Positions 24,849-32,866 are shown, counted from the first letter of the stretch. The stretch is DNA of 34,327 nt from Clostridium sp. CAG:411 (GCA_000437275.1 FR899728.1:44391-78717); one strand, 5' to 3'. Notes: generated by a model from the letters alone, not told the origin. Numbers and translations are program-made.

Positions 24849-26243
24849 ATGGAACGAGGAAAAATCGTACAGGTTTTAGGACCTGTTGTGGATGTAGAAT
24901 TTGAGAGCGGAAAACTTCCTATGATCAAGGATGCCCTTGAAGTAAACATGAACGGAAAACGTCTTGTAATGGAAGTTTCCAGCCATATAGGAAACAATGT
25001 AGTCCGTTGTATCTTACTGGCTTCTAGTGAGGGTCTTTCAAAAGGAATGGAAGTAGTAGCAACCGGATCTTGTATTCAGGTACCTGTTGGAGAACAAACA
25101 TTAGGAAGAATGTTTAACGTAATTGGAGATACCATTGATAAGGATGCACCAGTAGATGGAGAAAAGTGGCCAATTCACAGAAAGCCACCTACATTTGAAG
25201 AACAGAGTCCTGTTGTTGAGATTTTGGAAACAGGTATTAAAGTTATCGACTTATTAGCCCCTTATGCAAAGGGTGGTAAGATTGGTTTGTTCGGCGGTGC
25301 TGGTGTAGGTAAGACGGTATTGATTCAGGAATTGATTCGTAACGTTGCTACCGAGCATGGTGGATATTCTATCTTTACCGGTGTTGGAGAGCGTTCTCGT
25401 GAAGGAAACGATTTATGGCATGAAATGAAAGATTCTGGCGTTATCAAAAAGACAGCCTTAGTGTTTGGTCAGATGAACGAGCCACCTGGAGCACGTATGC
25501 GTGTTGCACAGACAGGACTTACAATGGCTGAATACTTCCGTGATCAAGAAAATCAGGACGTATTGTTATTCATTGATAATATTTTCCGTTATGTGCAGGC
25601 TGGTTCTGAAGTTTCAGCTTTATTAGGTCGTATGCCATCAGCCGTAGGTTATCAGCCAACATTGGCAAATGAGGTTGGTGAATTACAGGAAAGAATTACT
25701 TCTACAAAGAATGGTTCTATTACATCTGTACAGGCTGTATATGTACCAGCGGATGACTTGACTGACCCAGCTCCAGCAAATACATTTGCCCATTTGGATG
25801 CCACAACAGTACTTTCAAGAAAGATTGTTGAGCAAGGTATTTATCCGGCTGTAGATCCATTGGAGTCTACTTCACGTATTCTTGAGCCAGATATTGTTGG
25901 AGAAGAACATTACAAGGTAGCCCGTAGAGTGCAGGAATTACTGCAAAAATACAAAGAATTACAGGATATTATCGCAATTCTTGGTATGGAGGAATTGGAT
26001 GAAGATGATAAGATTGCCGTATATCGTGCAAGAAAGATTCAGAAATTCTTATCACAGCCATTCTTCGTAGGAGAACAGTTTACAAGTATTCCTGGTAGAT
26101 TTGTTTCCTTGCAGGATACAATTGCAGGATTTAAGGCAATTCTTGATGGTGAGATGGATGAATATCCAGAAGCTGCATTTCTTATGGTTGGTACAATCGA
26201 GGATGTAAAGGCAAAAGCAAAAGAGATGGAAAAAGCTAATTAA
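24849..26243 (+). CDS. atpD: ATP synthase F1 subunit beta
   Basis: 464 residues, normal length. Catalytic subunit. P-loop GGAGVGKT at 149-156, the catalytic-glutamate region GVGERSREGNDL, Walker B VLLFIDNIFRYVQAGSEVSA and the DELSEED-like lever MEELDEDDK. AAAGGAG lies before the ATG. A 75-nt gap to atpC holds only its ribosome binding site. Confidence 0.97.
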   Translation: MERGKIVQVLGPVVDVEFESGKLPMIKDALEVNMNGKRLVMEVSSHIGNNVVRCILLASSEGLSKGMEVVATGSCIQVPVGEQTLGRMFNVIGDTIDKDAPVDGEKWPIHRKPPTFEEQSPVVEILETGIKVIDLLAPYAKGGKIGLFGGAGVGKTVLIQELIRNVATEHGGYSIFTGVGERSREGNDLWHEMKDSGVIKKTALVFGQMNEPPGARMRVAQTGLTMAEYFRDQENQDVLLFIDNIFRYVQAGSEVSALLGRMPSAVGYQPTLANEVGELQERITSTKNGSITSVQAVYVPADDLTDPAPANTFAHLDATTVLSRKIVEQGIYPAVDPLESTSRILEPDIVGEEHYKVARRVQELLQKYKELQDIIAILGMEELDEDDKIAVYRARKIQKFLSQPFFVGEQFTSIPGRFVSLQDTIAGFKAILDGEMDEYPEAAFLMVGTIEDVKAKAKEMEKAN

Positions 26244-26318
26244 ACCACGAATGGTTGTCTGGTTCTGGTTTGCAAAGATATATGCAGGCTATAGCAGATT
26301 TAGCAGAATGGAGGTAAC

Positions 26319-26729
26319 ATGGCAAAGACATTTTTACTTGAGATTATTGCCAGTGACCGTGTATTCTTTACAGGACAATGTGAAAGTTTGATTTTTCCAG
26401 GTATGGATGGAGAACGCGGAGTCCTGGCGAATCACGAGAGAACGGTTACCTGTATCAACGCAGGCGAAGTGAAGTATAAGATTGATGGAGAATGGTATTA
26501 TGCAGCAATCAGCGATGGTTATGCAGAGGTTTCAGGAGACCATGTGGTAATTATTGCGGATACGGTAGAAAAGCCAGAGGAAATCGATGTAAAACGTGCG
26601 GAGGAAGCTAAGATTCGTGCGGAAGAAAGACTTCGTCAAAAGCAGAGTATTATGGAATATTATCATACACAGGTTGCTCTTAATAAGGCTATGAACCGTT
26701 TGAAGGTAAATCAGAGACATTTGAAATAG
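26319..26729 (+). CDS. atpC: ATP synthase F1 subunit epsilon
   Basis: 136 residues. N-terminal beta sandwich (FFTGQCESLIFPGMDGERGV, then LANHE) contacting the c ring, and a C-terminal two-helix region (VKRAEEAKIRAEERLRQKQ) of the type that can inhibit ATP hydrolysis. GGAGG lies before the ATG. Last gene of the operon, followed by a terminator. Confidence 0.94.
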   Translation: MAKTFLLEIIASDRVFFTGQCESLIFPGMDGERGVLANHERTVTCINAGEVKYKIDGEWYYAAISDGYAEVSGDHVVIIADTVEKPEEIDVKRAEEAKIRAEERLRQKQSIMEYYHTQVALNKAMNRLKVNQRHLK

Positions 26730-26742
26730 AAAAATTACAAAG

Positions 26743-26776
26743 CAAAAGAGGCACTCAAGCATGGGTGCCTCTTTTG
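26743..26776 (+). terminator. Bidirectional terminator between the atp operon and the LytTR regulator gene
   Basis: CAAAAGAGGCAC against GTGCCTCTTTTG, apical part interrupted. T-rich ends on both strands suit the convergent genes. Confidence 0.88.
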
Positions 26777-26826
26777 ATGTATACAAAATAAAAATGTGTT
26801 ATTAGGGAAAATGCATTATAAAAAGT

Positions 26827-27540
26827 TTATCCGTTGGCATACATAAATTTAATTTCTAAATACTTTTGTTTTACCTCTGGCATTTTTTTACCAGCTATGG
26901 TGACGCTTTTTCCATTTGGAAATCCTAATTCCCGTTTTTTGGTATCAATAGATGTGATGGCATCTAAATTTACTAAAGTGGATTTGTGAACAGAATAAAA
27001 ACCATATGTATGAAGCTCTTTTTCGAAACTGGTAATAGTACGATTACTTAAATATTCTTGTTCTCTGGTATATATTCGCACATTGCGTTTGATTGTTTCG
27101 ACATATAAGATTTCATTAATTGGTAATTGAATTTCTCCAACATTTACAACGTGAAATGCTATTTTTTTATTTTTTCCAAGCACTTTAATGCCAGAAGAGA
27201 GTGCTTCGGAGATTTCTTCTACCATACTGTCCTTGTTAATATAGCGAAAGGCATCTACTCGATAACCTAAGCGGGAAAGTTCACTGTGGGTAGTTAAAAT
27301 GCATACCAAACATTTGGGAAAACACTTTTTATAGGCTTGCGTTGTTTCAAACCCATCTGTTCCATTCATTTCAATATCCATAAAGACCATATCAAATGTT
27401 TTTTCGTCTTGTAAGAATACGTCTCCTGAGGAATAGACGGATATGGAGGCATTATGTTTCATACCTTTTAGGTTTTGGATTACTACCTCTTTGGTTTTGA
27501 TGCGCCATTCCTTTTCGTCGTCTATGATTGCAATATTCAT
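26827..27540 (-). CDS. LytTR-family response regulator (AgrA-like)
   Basis: 237 residues. An N-terminal receiver domain has the acidic pair Asp7/Asp8 (IAIIDDE), phospho-acceptor Asp55 (VFMDIEMNG) and Lys103. A C-terminal LytTR DNA-binding domain (about 130-237) contains NEILYVETIKRNVRIYT, GFYSVHKSTLVNLDAI and GKSVTIAGKKM. Such regulators bind paired direct repeats upstream of peptide, bacteriocin and quorum-sensing genes. It is encoded 24 nt after the kinase gene on the same strand, so the two form an operon. The likely target is the divergent secreted-protein/ABC operon, whose promoter carries 29-bp repeats. A LytTR rather than helix-turn-helix output is certain enough; the target is inferred. 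Confidence 0.92.
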   Translation of the reverse strand: MNIAIIDDEKEWRIKTKEVVIQNLKGMKHNASISVYSSGDVFLQDEKTFDMVFMDIEMNGTDGFETTQAYKKCFPKCLVCILTTHSELSRLGYRVDAFRYINKDSMVEEISEALSSGIKVLGKNKKIAFHVVNVGEIQLPINEILYVETIKRNVRIYTREQEYLSNRTITSFEKELHTYGFYSVHKSTLVNLDAITSIDTKKRELGFPNGKSVTIAGKKMPEVKQKYLEIKFMYANG

Positions 27541-27564
27541 TTCTTTTGCTCCTTTTCATCGGTG

Positions 27565-28845
27565 TTAATTGTTGTATAAGGATAGTAAAACTTTAAATTG
27601 GTTGTGTTCTGTTTCAATGGTAATAGTGCCATGATTTTTTTCTACACATTCTTTTACATTTTCCAGTCCGAAACCATGGTTTTGGATATCTTTTTTTCTT
27701 GTGCGAAAAGTCCCTTTCTCTTGTAGTGGCTCTTGAAAATATTGATTTTCTATTGTAAGAAAGATTTCTGTAGTGGAGTAGTGGATGCCTATGTTAATTT
27801 CTCCACCTTCGCATTTTGTTTGTGCTTGCATAGCATTGCTTAAAAGATTTGACAGAATAGTGCATAGGTCAAATGCTGAAATTTTGCAAGGTGTTGGAAA
27901 ATGCCCTTGCACATGCAAGGAAATATTTTTTTCTTTACCTTCATAGTAAAACTTGTTTAGGATGGCATCTGCAATTTCATTGTGTACCTGGATTGGAGTA
28001 TTTAAAGTATTGATTTTCTCTTTCATAGTTTCCAGATAATGTCCAAATTGATCAAATTCTTGCTTTTCATATAGGCTGGTTAGCACAAACATATGGTTTT
28101 TCAAGTCATGTCGAAACTTACGGGTTTCTCGTTCTCGGTTTTTTAAGTATGCATAATGTTGTTGTTGCTCGTTTAAAAATTGTGTTGCCAGCGCTTCCTT
28201 TTCGCGATAGGTGTTGCGAGAAACAATGAGTGCAATGACCAAGAAAAGTTGGAAGAAAATACCAATCACAACTCCCAAATAAATGATTTCAAAAAGGATA
28301 TGATTTTTCTTTATATATGTATTTAATGCGAAATCACCTAGTGTGGTAACGATTGCACTATCTACTACAAGTACAAATAGGAATAGAAAAATATATTTTT
28401 TTTCTATAGATTGCAATCTTGTATTTAGTTTCTTGTGAAAAAATTTTCCAAGAAAATATAATAGGATCAGTAGTGTGCAGGATGTTAGTATTTCTAAAAT
28501 GGAATTAGGTATCTTGCATTTGCACAATTGTAACGCCGATTTAATCAGGATATATCCCATTTGATCCAAGAAACTAAAAACAATATCCATGATACAAGTA
28601 TAAATCAATAGTAGCTGTTTAGAAGTTCTATAGTACATGCACATGGCTATATATATGAATAAAATATACAGGAAAAAGAGTAGAACAGGATTTGCTATTT
28701 TTGAAAATATGATTGATATAGCACCTGTTAAAATAATAAAAAAGAATATGGTAGGTGCTGATTTTCTTTTTGGCAATGAAAAAAAGTAGTCACCGACAAT
28801 AAAAAATTTTAATAGGCCTAAAATGTCACTTATTGTATGAAACAT
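27565..28845 (-). CDS. GHKL-family sensor histidine kinase (AgrC-like)
   Basis: 426 residues from ATG 28845, 8 nt after AAAGGTGG; an upstream in-frame start at 28890 has no ribosome binding site and lies next to the predicted transcription start. Residues 1-210 hold about six membrane helices, as in peptide-sensing AgrC/ComD kinases. The phospho-accepting histidine is His246 in FRHDLKNH. The C-terminal ATPase domain has LSNLLSNAMQAQ (N box) and HGFGLENVKECVEKNHG (G box). No extracellular sensor domain is present, so the ligand should be sensed by the membrane part. No AgrB-like processing enzyme is encoded nearby. Confidence 0.9.
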   Translation of the reverse strand: MFHTISDILGLLKFFIVGDYFFSLPKRKSAPTIFFFIILTGAISIIFSKIANPVLLFFLYILFIYIAMCMYYRTSKQLLLIYTCIMDIVFSFLDQMGYILIKSALQLCKCKIPNSILEILTSCTLLILLYFLGKFFHKKLNTRLQSIEKKYIFLFLFVLVVDSAIVTTLGDFALNTYIKKNHILFEIIYLGVVIGIFFQLFLVIALIVSRNTYREKEALATQFLNEQQQHYAYLKNRERETRKFRHDLKNHMFVLTSLYEKQEFDQFGHYLETMKEKINTLNTPIQVHNEIADAILNKFYYEGKEKNISLHVQGHFPTPCKISAFDLCTILSNLLSNAMQAQTKCEGGEINIGIHYSTTEIFLTIENQYFQEPLQEKGTFRTRKKDIQNHGFGLENVKECVEKNHGTITIETEHNQFKVLLSLYNN

Positions 28846-28935
28846 TTGAATCCACCTTTCACTTGCAATATAGTTTAATGAACGAAACAAGTTATATTAT
28901 AGCAGTATATTTGCAAATGAGAAAGTGGATTCAAA
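28845..28935. repeat. Inverted repeat bracketing the kinase promoter
   Basis: Arm 1, TTTGAATCCACCTTTC (28845-28860), covers the kinase ribosome binding site. Arm 2, GAAAGTGGATTCAAA (28921-28935), covers its -35. The arms are complementary except for one extra base. They are too far apart (60 nt) for a simple terminator and look like two operators for one DNA-binding protein. Confidence 0.6.
28896..28924 (-). promoter_or_regulatory. Kinase/regulator promoter with weak -35
   Basis: On the minus strand TATAAT (28901-28896) is perfect, but the hexamer 17 nt upstream is only TTTCTC (28924-28919). A weak -35 with a perfect -10 suits an activated or autoregulated promoter. Confidence 0.5.
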
Positions 28936-29018
28936 ATCTATTTATCTAAAAAGATAACGCCATAGTTTAGCGAAATGTTCAAACAATTTTTATCCTTTCC
29001 GTATATACTTTGTGTATT

Positions 29019-29064
29019 ATCTAGACAAAATATTCATAGTCGAATTTTGGTGAATTGTCTAGAT
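29019..29064. repeat. 10-bp inverted repeat in the divergent region
   Basis: ATCTAGACAA (29019-29028) and TTGTCTAGAT (29055-29064) are perfect arms 26 nt apart. No T-run follows. Possible operator or RNA structure. Confidence 0.5.
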
Positions 29065-29169
29065 GAGTTGCGGATTTGGATAGAATTTTCACGCATTTTA
29101 TTTATTTCACAAAAAAACACTGACGATTCTTTGGGAATAAAAAATTTGCATAAGGAGGACTATTACAAA

Positions 29170-29226
29170 ATGCGCAGAAAATGTTGTAAAATATGTAAGT
29201 GGTATTGTTTACTGCATAGGAAATAG
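29170..29226 (+). CDS. 18-residue basic, four-cysteine peptide (candidate)
   Basis: ATG 29170 follows a perfect AAGGAGG (29152-29158) with 11-nt spacing. The product, MRRKCCKICKWYCLLHRK, has cysteines at 5, 6, 9 and 13 and seven basic residues, with no acidic one. The strong ribosome binding site serves no other frame. A longer in-frame ORF from 28975 has no ribosome binding site. It lies between a kinase/regulator pair and the operon they probably control, the place for a signal peptide or leader. There is no typical AgrD leader or AgrB. Function unknown, reality uncertain. Confidence 0.4.
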   Translation: MRRKCCKICKWYCLLHRK

Positions 29227-29232
29227 TATAAT
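29205..29232 (+). promoter_or_regulatory. Secondary promoter candidate upstream of repeat 1
   Basis: TTGTTT (29205-29210), 16 nt, TATAAT (29227-29232). The predicted start near 29239 would place both 29-bp repeats in the transcript. Confidence 0.35.
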
Positions 29233-29259
29233 AAAGAAGTTATTGTGGTTATATATGAC

Positions 29260-29288
29260 AGTAGCTACTAAAGATTGACTAAGGAAAA
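29260..29288 (+). repeat. 29-bp direct repeat, copy 1
   Basis: Identical to copy 2 at 29327-29355. It opens with the perfect palindrome AGTAGCTACT, followed by ACTAAAG and ACTAAGG 11 nt (one helical turn) apart. It ends 2 nt before the -35 of the operon promoter, the usual place for an activator. Confidence 0.85.
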
Positions 29289-29290
29289 GG

Positions 29291-29319
29291 TTGACAAAAG
29301 GACTTAATTCAACTATCAT
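29291..29319 (+). promoter_or_regulatory. Main promoter of the secreted-protein/ABC operon
   Basis: TTGACA (29291-29296), 17 nt, TATCAT (29314-29319). The expected start, about 29326, coincides with the first base of repeat copy 2, so one repeat lies directly upstream and one directly downstream of the promoter. Confidence 0.7.
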
Positions 29320-29326
29320 ATACTTA

Positions 29327-29355
29327 AGTAGCTACTAAAGATTGACTAAGGAAAA
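29327..29355 (+). repeat. 29-bp direct repeat, copy 2
   Basis: An exact second copy starting at the predicted transcription start and running into the leader of the secreted-protein gene. Its end overlaps a further 14-nt tandem duplication (29348-29374) that doubles the AAGGAAAATGAGA ribosome binding site/start segment. Confidence 0.85.
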
Positions 29356-29368
29356 TGAGACAAGGAAA

Positions 29369-29773
29369 ATGAGAAAAAATATTAAAAAGGTTATGGGGAT
29401 GATAGGATGTTCGTTAATTGCAGTAGGAGTTACATCACCATGCATACATGCAAGTTGTACTGTATATGGATATTTAAATACGTCAGCACATATTGTTCCA
29501 ATAGTGAAAGATACAGCGGAAGCACATACAGCAGTTACATCTGGTGGAAGTGCTGTTTCTAAGATAAAAAATAAAACTACTGTATATGCATACAATTCAA
29601 AGGGTGAGTATACAACTGACTCAGCCACCGCTTCTGGTGCAGGTGCAATGGAAGGATGGGGAGGACAGGTAAAGGCAACCATGAGAGCAATGGTTAAAGC
29701 GAAAGGAAGTCATCAAGGAAAAAATGGAACAGTTTCTAATTATGTGAAAACAACGACAAGTTGGAAAAAATAA
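29369..29773 (+). CDS. Small secreted protein, candidate bacteriocin-like effector
   Basis: 134 residues from ATG 29369, with AAGGA upstream; a TTG-started frame from 29342 begins within repeat 2 and is unlikely. A Sec signal peptide is clear (MRKNIKKVMGMIGCSLIAVG, cleavage likely after IHA, residue about 29). The mature part of about 105 residues is rich in Thr, Ser, Ala, Gly and Lys, strongly basic and likely beta-rich, with the segments YAYNSKGEYTTDSATASGAG and GWGGQVKATMRAMVKAKGSH. It has one cysteine near its start, so no disulphide bond. It heads an operon with a two-permease ABC transporter and a membrane-anchored protein, behind a LytTR-type promoter. The gene order recalls lactococcin-972-type loci, but I cannot align it convincingly to that family. 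Function inferred only. Confidence 0.75.
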   Translation: MRKNIKKVMGMIGCSLIAVGVTSPCIHASCTVYGYLNTSAHIVPIVKDTAEAHTAVTSGGSAVSKIKNKTTVYAYNSKGEYTTDSATASGAGAMEGWGGQVKATMRAMVKAKGSHQGKNGTVSNYVKTTTSWKK

Positions 29774-29782
29774 GGAATAAAT

Positions 29783-29843
29783 GTGGTACATATACATACT
29801 TGGATTGATAAAGTAGAGTACATGTACCACTACTTTATTTATT
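29783..29843 (+). terminator. Hairpin between secreted-protein and transporter genes (attenuator)
   Basis: GTGGTACAT (29783-29791) and ATGTACCAC (29822-29830) form a perfect outer stem; inner bases also partly pair (ATACTT / AAGTA). TACTTTATTTATT follows. It probably ends most transcripts, so the secreted protein exceeds the transporter. Confidence 0.6.
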
Positions 29844-29859
29844 AAGGAATGAAAGAAAT

Positions 29860-30942
29860 ATGATGATAAGAAAACAAATAATGTTAGTGCTATTCAACTT
29901 GAAACGGATGTATGTAGAGAAAAAAGCACTATTTCTATTGGTAATTATTAGCACGGCAATTTCTACTTTTGGCATTTTCTTTTTTGGAGATTATTTGGCA
30001 GAATATTATAAAAATATAGAAAGTCAAATGGGAGATTGCCTATATATAGAAGGAAATTTAAAGGAAGAATGTAAGCCACAGCTTATTAATGGAATAAAAA
30101 AATTGAAATTAACTCAGGTTTCTGAAATTATTTGTGGTGACACACAAATTCAACTGAATGGAGAAAACTGTGTAATAAAAGGCGAATTTCATAATAATTT
30201 TGAGCAAAGAATGCTATCGGGAAAGTTACCTGCATGGAATGAAAAGAATGCTAAAGTTGTGTTAGATGAATTTCAGGCAGAAAACATAGCGGATACCATT
30301 CCAAAAGGACGAAAGCTGATTGGATATAAACTAAATATGGATGGAAAAGAGTATACGGTTAGCGGAATTTGTTCTACTACAGAGGAAGATGAACTGATTG
30401 TACCAGTTCTTTTTTATTTGAAGCATTATCCTACAAATCAAGTTAAAATTAGTTTTCAGCATACTTTATCTAGTCAGGAAAAAGAAAAAATTGAGAAGCT
30501 TTTTGAATTTGATGATTTGTTAGAGGTAAACTGGACTGCTTTGAAACAACCTTGGGAACAAACAGAATTTATGTTAAATTTTGTGCAGTTATTAGGTGTA
30601 TTTATTTGTATTGGCATCAATGTGGTTGTCTTAATACAATACTTACTGTATAGAAATAAGCGAAAGTATTGTATTTATTCTATATGTGGTGGAGCTGATC
30701 GGGATATTCATACCATAATATTTAATCAAATTTTTATTCATATGTTGTTGGGAACAGTGCCTGGTTGGATTCTTTTTCGAGTTTTTAAGTTAATACTAGG
30801 AAATGTTGAATGGTTATATGGAGGAAATTGGTACTTTTATATGTGGATATTTGTGTTAATAATCATCATTCAAGTAGTAACTTCCTGTATACTTGAATGG
30901 AAAATGAGACAGAATTTAGAAATATACCAAGTTGAGGAATAA
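29860..30942 (+). CDS. FtsX/MacB-like ABC permease, first
   Basis: 360 residues. One N-terminal membrane helix (ALFLLVIISTAISTFGIFFF), an extracytoplasmic domain of about 190 residues, then three C-terminal helices (FVQLLGVFICIGINVVVLIQ; IFIHMLLGTVPGWILF; FYMWIFVLIIIIQVVTSCIL). This one-plus-three arrangement is that of FtsX/MacB/LolC-type permeases, which drive mechanical work or extrusion of periplasmic or surface substrates. The LYRNKRKYCIYSICGGADRD loop resembles the family's coupling loop. The ribosome binding site is AAGGAATG-like before ATG 29860; ATG 29863 is also possible. It is followed 3 nt later by a second permease. Confidence 0.75.
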   Translation: MMIRKQIMLVLFNLKRMYVEKKALFLLVIISTAISTFGIFFFGDYLAEYYKNIESQMGDCLYIEGNLKEECKPQLINGIKKLKLTQVSEIICGDTQIQLNGENCVIKGEFHNNFEQRMLSGKLPAWNEKNAKVVLDEFQAENIADTIPKGRKLIGYKLNMDGKEYTVSGICSTTEEDELIVPVLFYLKHYPTNQVKISFQHTLSSQEKEKIEKLFEFDDLLEVNWTALKQPWEQTEFMLNFVQLLGVFICIGINVVVLIQYLLYRNKRKYCIYSICGGADRDIHTIIFNQIFIHMLLGTVPGWILFRVFKLILGNVEWLYGGNWYFYMWIFVLIIIIQVVTSCILEWKMRQNLEIYQVEE

Positions 30943-30945
30943 AAG

Positions 30946-32115
30946 ATGAAGATAATAAAGTTAATCATATTGGCAGGAAAAGATATATGGAAACATAGAT
31001 GGGCATATGTTGTGTTGAGCATTGAATTGATTTTAGTTGAAATATTGTTATTGAGTTTTGCAAGTAAGCTACAGGGAGTGCATGAATCAAGAAAAGTGTG
31101 TAATGCATTTAATAATCAAAATATGTATTATTATACGCAATACCGCTATACAAATCAGTCTCTGAAAGAGATTTTAAGCAAAGATGTATTGGATAAAGTA
31201 GAAATTACGGAGATGCCGTTGATGGCGATAGCGGATTCTAAAGGAAAAGAATATGTAGCATGTGGATATACGGATTCCTTGATGGAAGCCTGTCAGTATG
31301 ATATGACAAAGGGAAAATGGCTTTCGGACTACAAGGGCAAAAATATTCCTGCCATTTCAACGGATAAAGATATACCAATAGGAACCTATATTACCGTGAA
31401 AAATGGTGGTGACATGGATAAAATAGAAGTGATTGGTTACATGAATAAAAATGCATATGTGATTAATTTCCATGGAGGTTCTGGAAATGGTATGGGGAGT
31501 TTAGAAGAATTTGTATCGCATCCGGATTTTCAATTAATTCTTCCGTATCAAAGTAAGCAAAAAAAATCTATAACGGAAAAACAGACGGTATATACAGAAA
31601 TGTGTAAGCAAAAAATGGTGTTTGTAAAAAATCCTTCCGTGACTTCAAAATTATTAAAGGAATGCCATGACTATGGTGCCATGACAGATGTTAGCGTCAT
31701 GAAGGACAATTATGATACGGACATAAAAAATGATTTTATTATGAATGGAACCATTTTAGTTGTATTTACAATTTTAAGCATAACAGGTTTGATCGGATTT
31801 AATGGGATACAGAGTGCCAAACAGGAAAGAAGTTATTTGATATATCATTTATTAGGCGGGAGAAATAGAGATTTTATCCTGATAGAAATATTGAAAAATA
31901 GTTTGGTAGTGATTATGAGCTTTGGAGTATTTGCACTTAGTTATAAAAAGATGGGATTATTTACCTATTCTGCAAACCAGTTAAATCGTATCTCCTGGCA
32001 GACAATCGCTATTGTGTTTTTAATGATTACCTTTATTTGCACCATTACGTCGTTGTGGTATATAAGACGGTTGGCACATACGAATTGGATCAATGCATAC
32101 AAATTGAAAAGTTAA
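30946..32115 (+). CDS. FtsX/MacB-like ABC permease, second
   Basis: 389 residues, same one-plus-three plan: an N-terminal helix (WAYVVLSIELILVEILLLSF), an extracytoplasmic domain of about 220 residues with a glycine-rich loop (FHGGSGNGMGSLEEF), then three helices (GTILVVFTILSITGLIGFNG; LVVIMSFGVFALSYK; TIAIVFLMITFICTITSLWY). The coupling loop YHLLGGRNRDFILIEI matches the YSICGGADRD segment of the first permease, supporting a heterodimer. It lies 3 nt after the first permease, so translation is coupled. Confidence 0.75.
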   Translation: MKIIKLIILAGKDIWKHRWAYVVLSIELILVEILLLSFASKLQGVHESRKVCNAFNNQNMYYYTQYRYTNQSLKEILSKDVLDKVEITEMPLMAIADSKGKEYVACGYTDSLMEACQYDMTKGKWLSDYKGKNIPAISTDKDIPIGTYITVKNGGDMDKIEVIGYMNKNAYVINFHGGSGNGMGSLEEFVSHPDFQLILPYQSKQKKSITEKQTVYTEMCKQKMVFVKNPSVTSKLLKECHDYGAMTDVSVMKDNYDTDIKNDFIMNGTILVVFTILSITGLIGFNGIQSAKQERSYLIYHLLGGRNRDFILIEILKNSLVVIMSFGVFALSYKKMGLFTYSANQLNRISWQTIAIVFLMITFICTITSLWYIRRLAHTNWINAYKLKS

Positions 32116-32185
32116 TGCAAACTGTTTTACAACTTTGTTAGATTACCAAATAGACAAGTGCAGAATTAGGAGGACAAAAAGAAAA

Positions 32186-32854
32186 ATGGATGGTATGCAA
32201 ATAAAAAACGTAAAAAAGATATATGACAAAAATCAAAAAAATGAGAAGTGTGTATTGAATGATGTATCCTTTGAAATAAAAAAAGGGGAAATGGTTGCGG
32301 TGATTGGTAAATCGGGTTCAGGAAAATCTACATTATTGCATATCCTTGGATGCATGGATACGATTTCAAGTGGAACGTATTATTTAGATGGGATACAAGT
32401 AGACTCGTTGAGTAACAAAAAGCAGGCAGAACTGCGTAGTAGTAAAATTGGATTTATTCTGCAGGATTTTGGTTTGCTATCCGATGATACAGTTCTGGAA
32501 AATGTAATTTTACCGATGATGTTTGATAGAACTAATTTGGCAAAAGTAAAAGAAAAAGCGGTAGAAAAATTGAAGTTAGTGGGCATGGAAAAACAGTTGC
32601 ATCAAAAGGTAGCTACGTTATCTGGTGGAGAAAAACAGAGAGTGGCAATTGCACGAGCATTGGTAAAAGATCCTGATTATATACTGGCGGATGAACCAAC
32701 GGGCGCCTTGGATACAGAAAATGCAAAAATGTTTATGGAACAGTTACATAAATTACATCGAATGGGGAAAACGATAGTGATGGTTACACACGATTTGGAA
32801 TTAGCAAAAGAATGTGAACGAATGCTAAAAATTGTAGATGGAAATGTGCGATAA
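32186..32854 (+). CDS. ABC transporter ATPase, MacB/LolD type
   Basis: 222 residues from ATG 32186, downstream of AGGAGG at 32168-32173; an in-frame TTG at 32135 lacks a ribosome binding site. Walker A GKSGSGKST (41-49), Q-loop FILQDFGLL, signature LSGGEKQRVAIARAL (145 onward), Walker B YILADEPTGALD (165 onward) and the switch histidine in VMVTHDLELA. All catalytic elements are intact. Such ATPases pair with FtsX-like permeases for export of lipoproteins or peptides, or for antimicrobial-peptide resistance. It energises the two permeases upstream. Confidence 0.92.
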   Translation: MDGMQIKNVKKIYDKNQKNEKCVLNDVSFEIKKGEMVAVIGKSGSGKSTLLHILGCMDTISSGTYYLDGIQVDSLSNKKQAELRSSKIGFILQDFGLLSDDTVLENVILPMMFDRTNLAKVKEKAVEKLKLVGMEKQLHQKVATLSGGEKQRVAIARALVKDPDYILADEPTGALDTENAKMFMEQLHKLHRMGKTIVMVTHDLELAKECERMLKIVDGNVR

Positions 32855-32866
32855 GAGGGAAGGATA

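Noticed and set aside
28975..29226. 83-codon frame containing the 18-aa peptide
   Set aside because: No ribosome binding site at 28975; the only good one lies before the internal ATG 29170.
29369..29773. Assignment of the secreted protein to the lactococcin 972 family
   Set aside because: Operon layout is similar, but the family's tryptophan/tyrosine/histidine pattern could not be aligned, so it is kept as uncharacterised.
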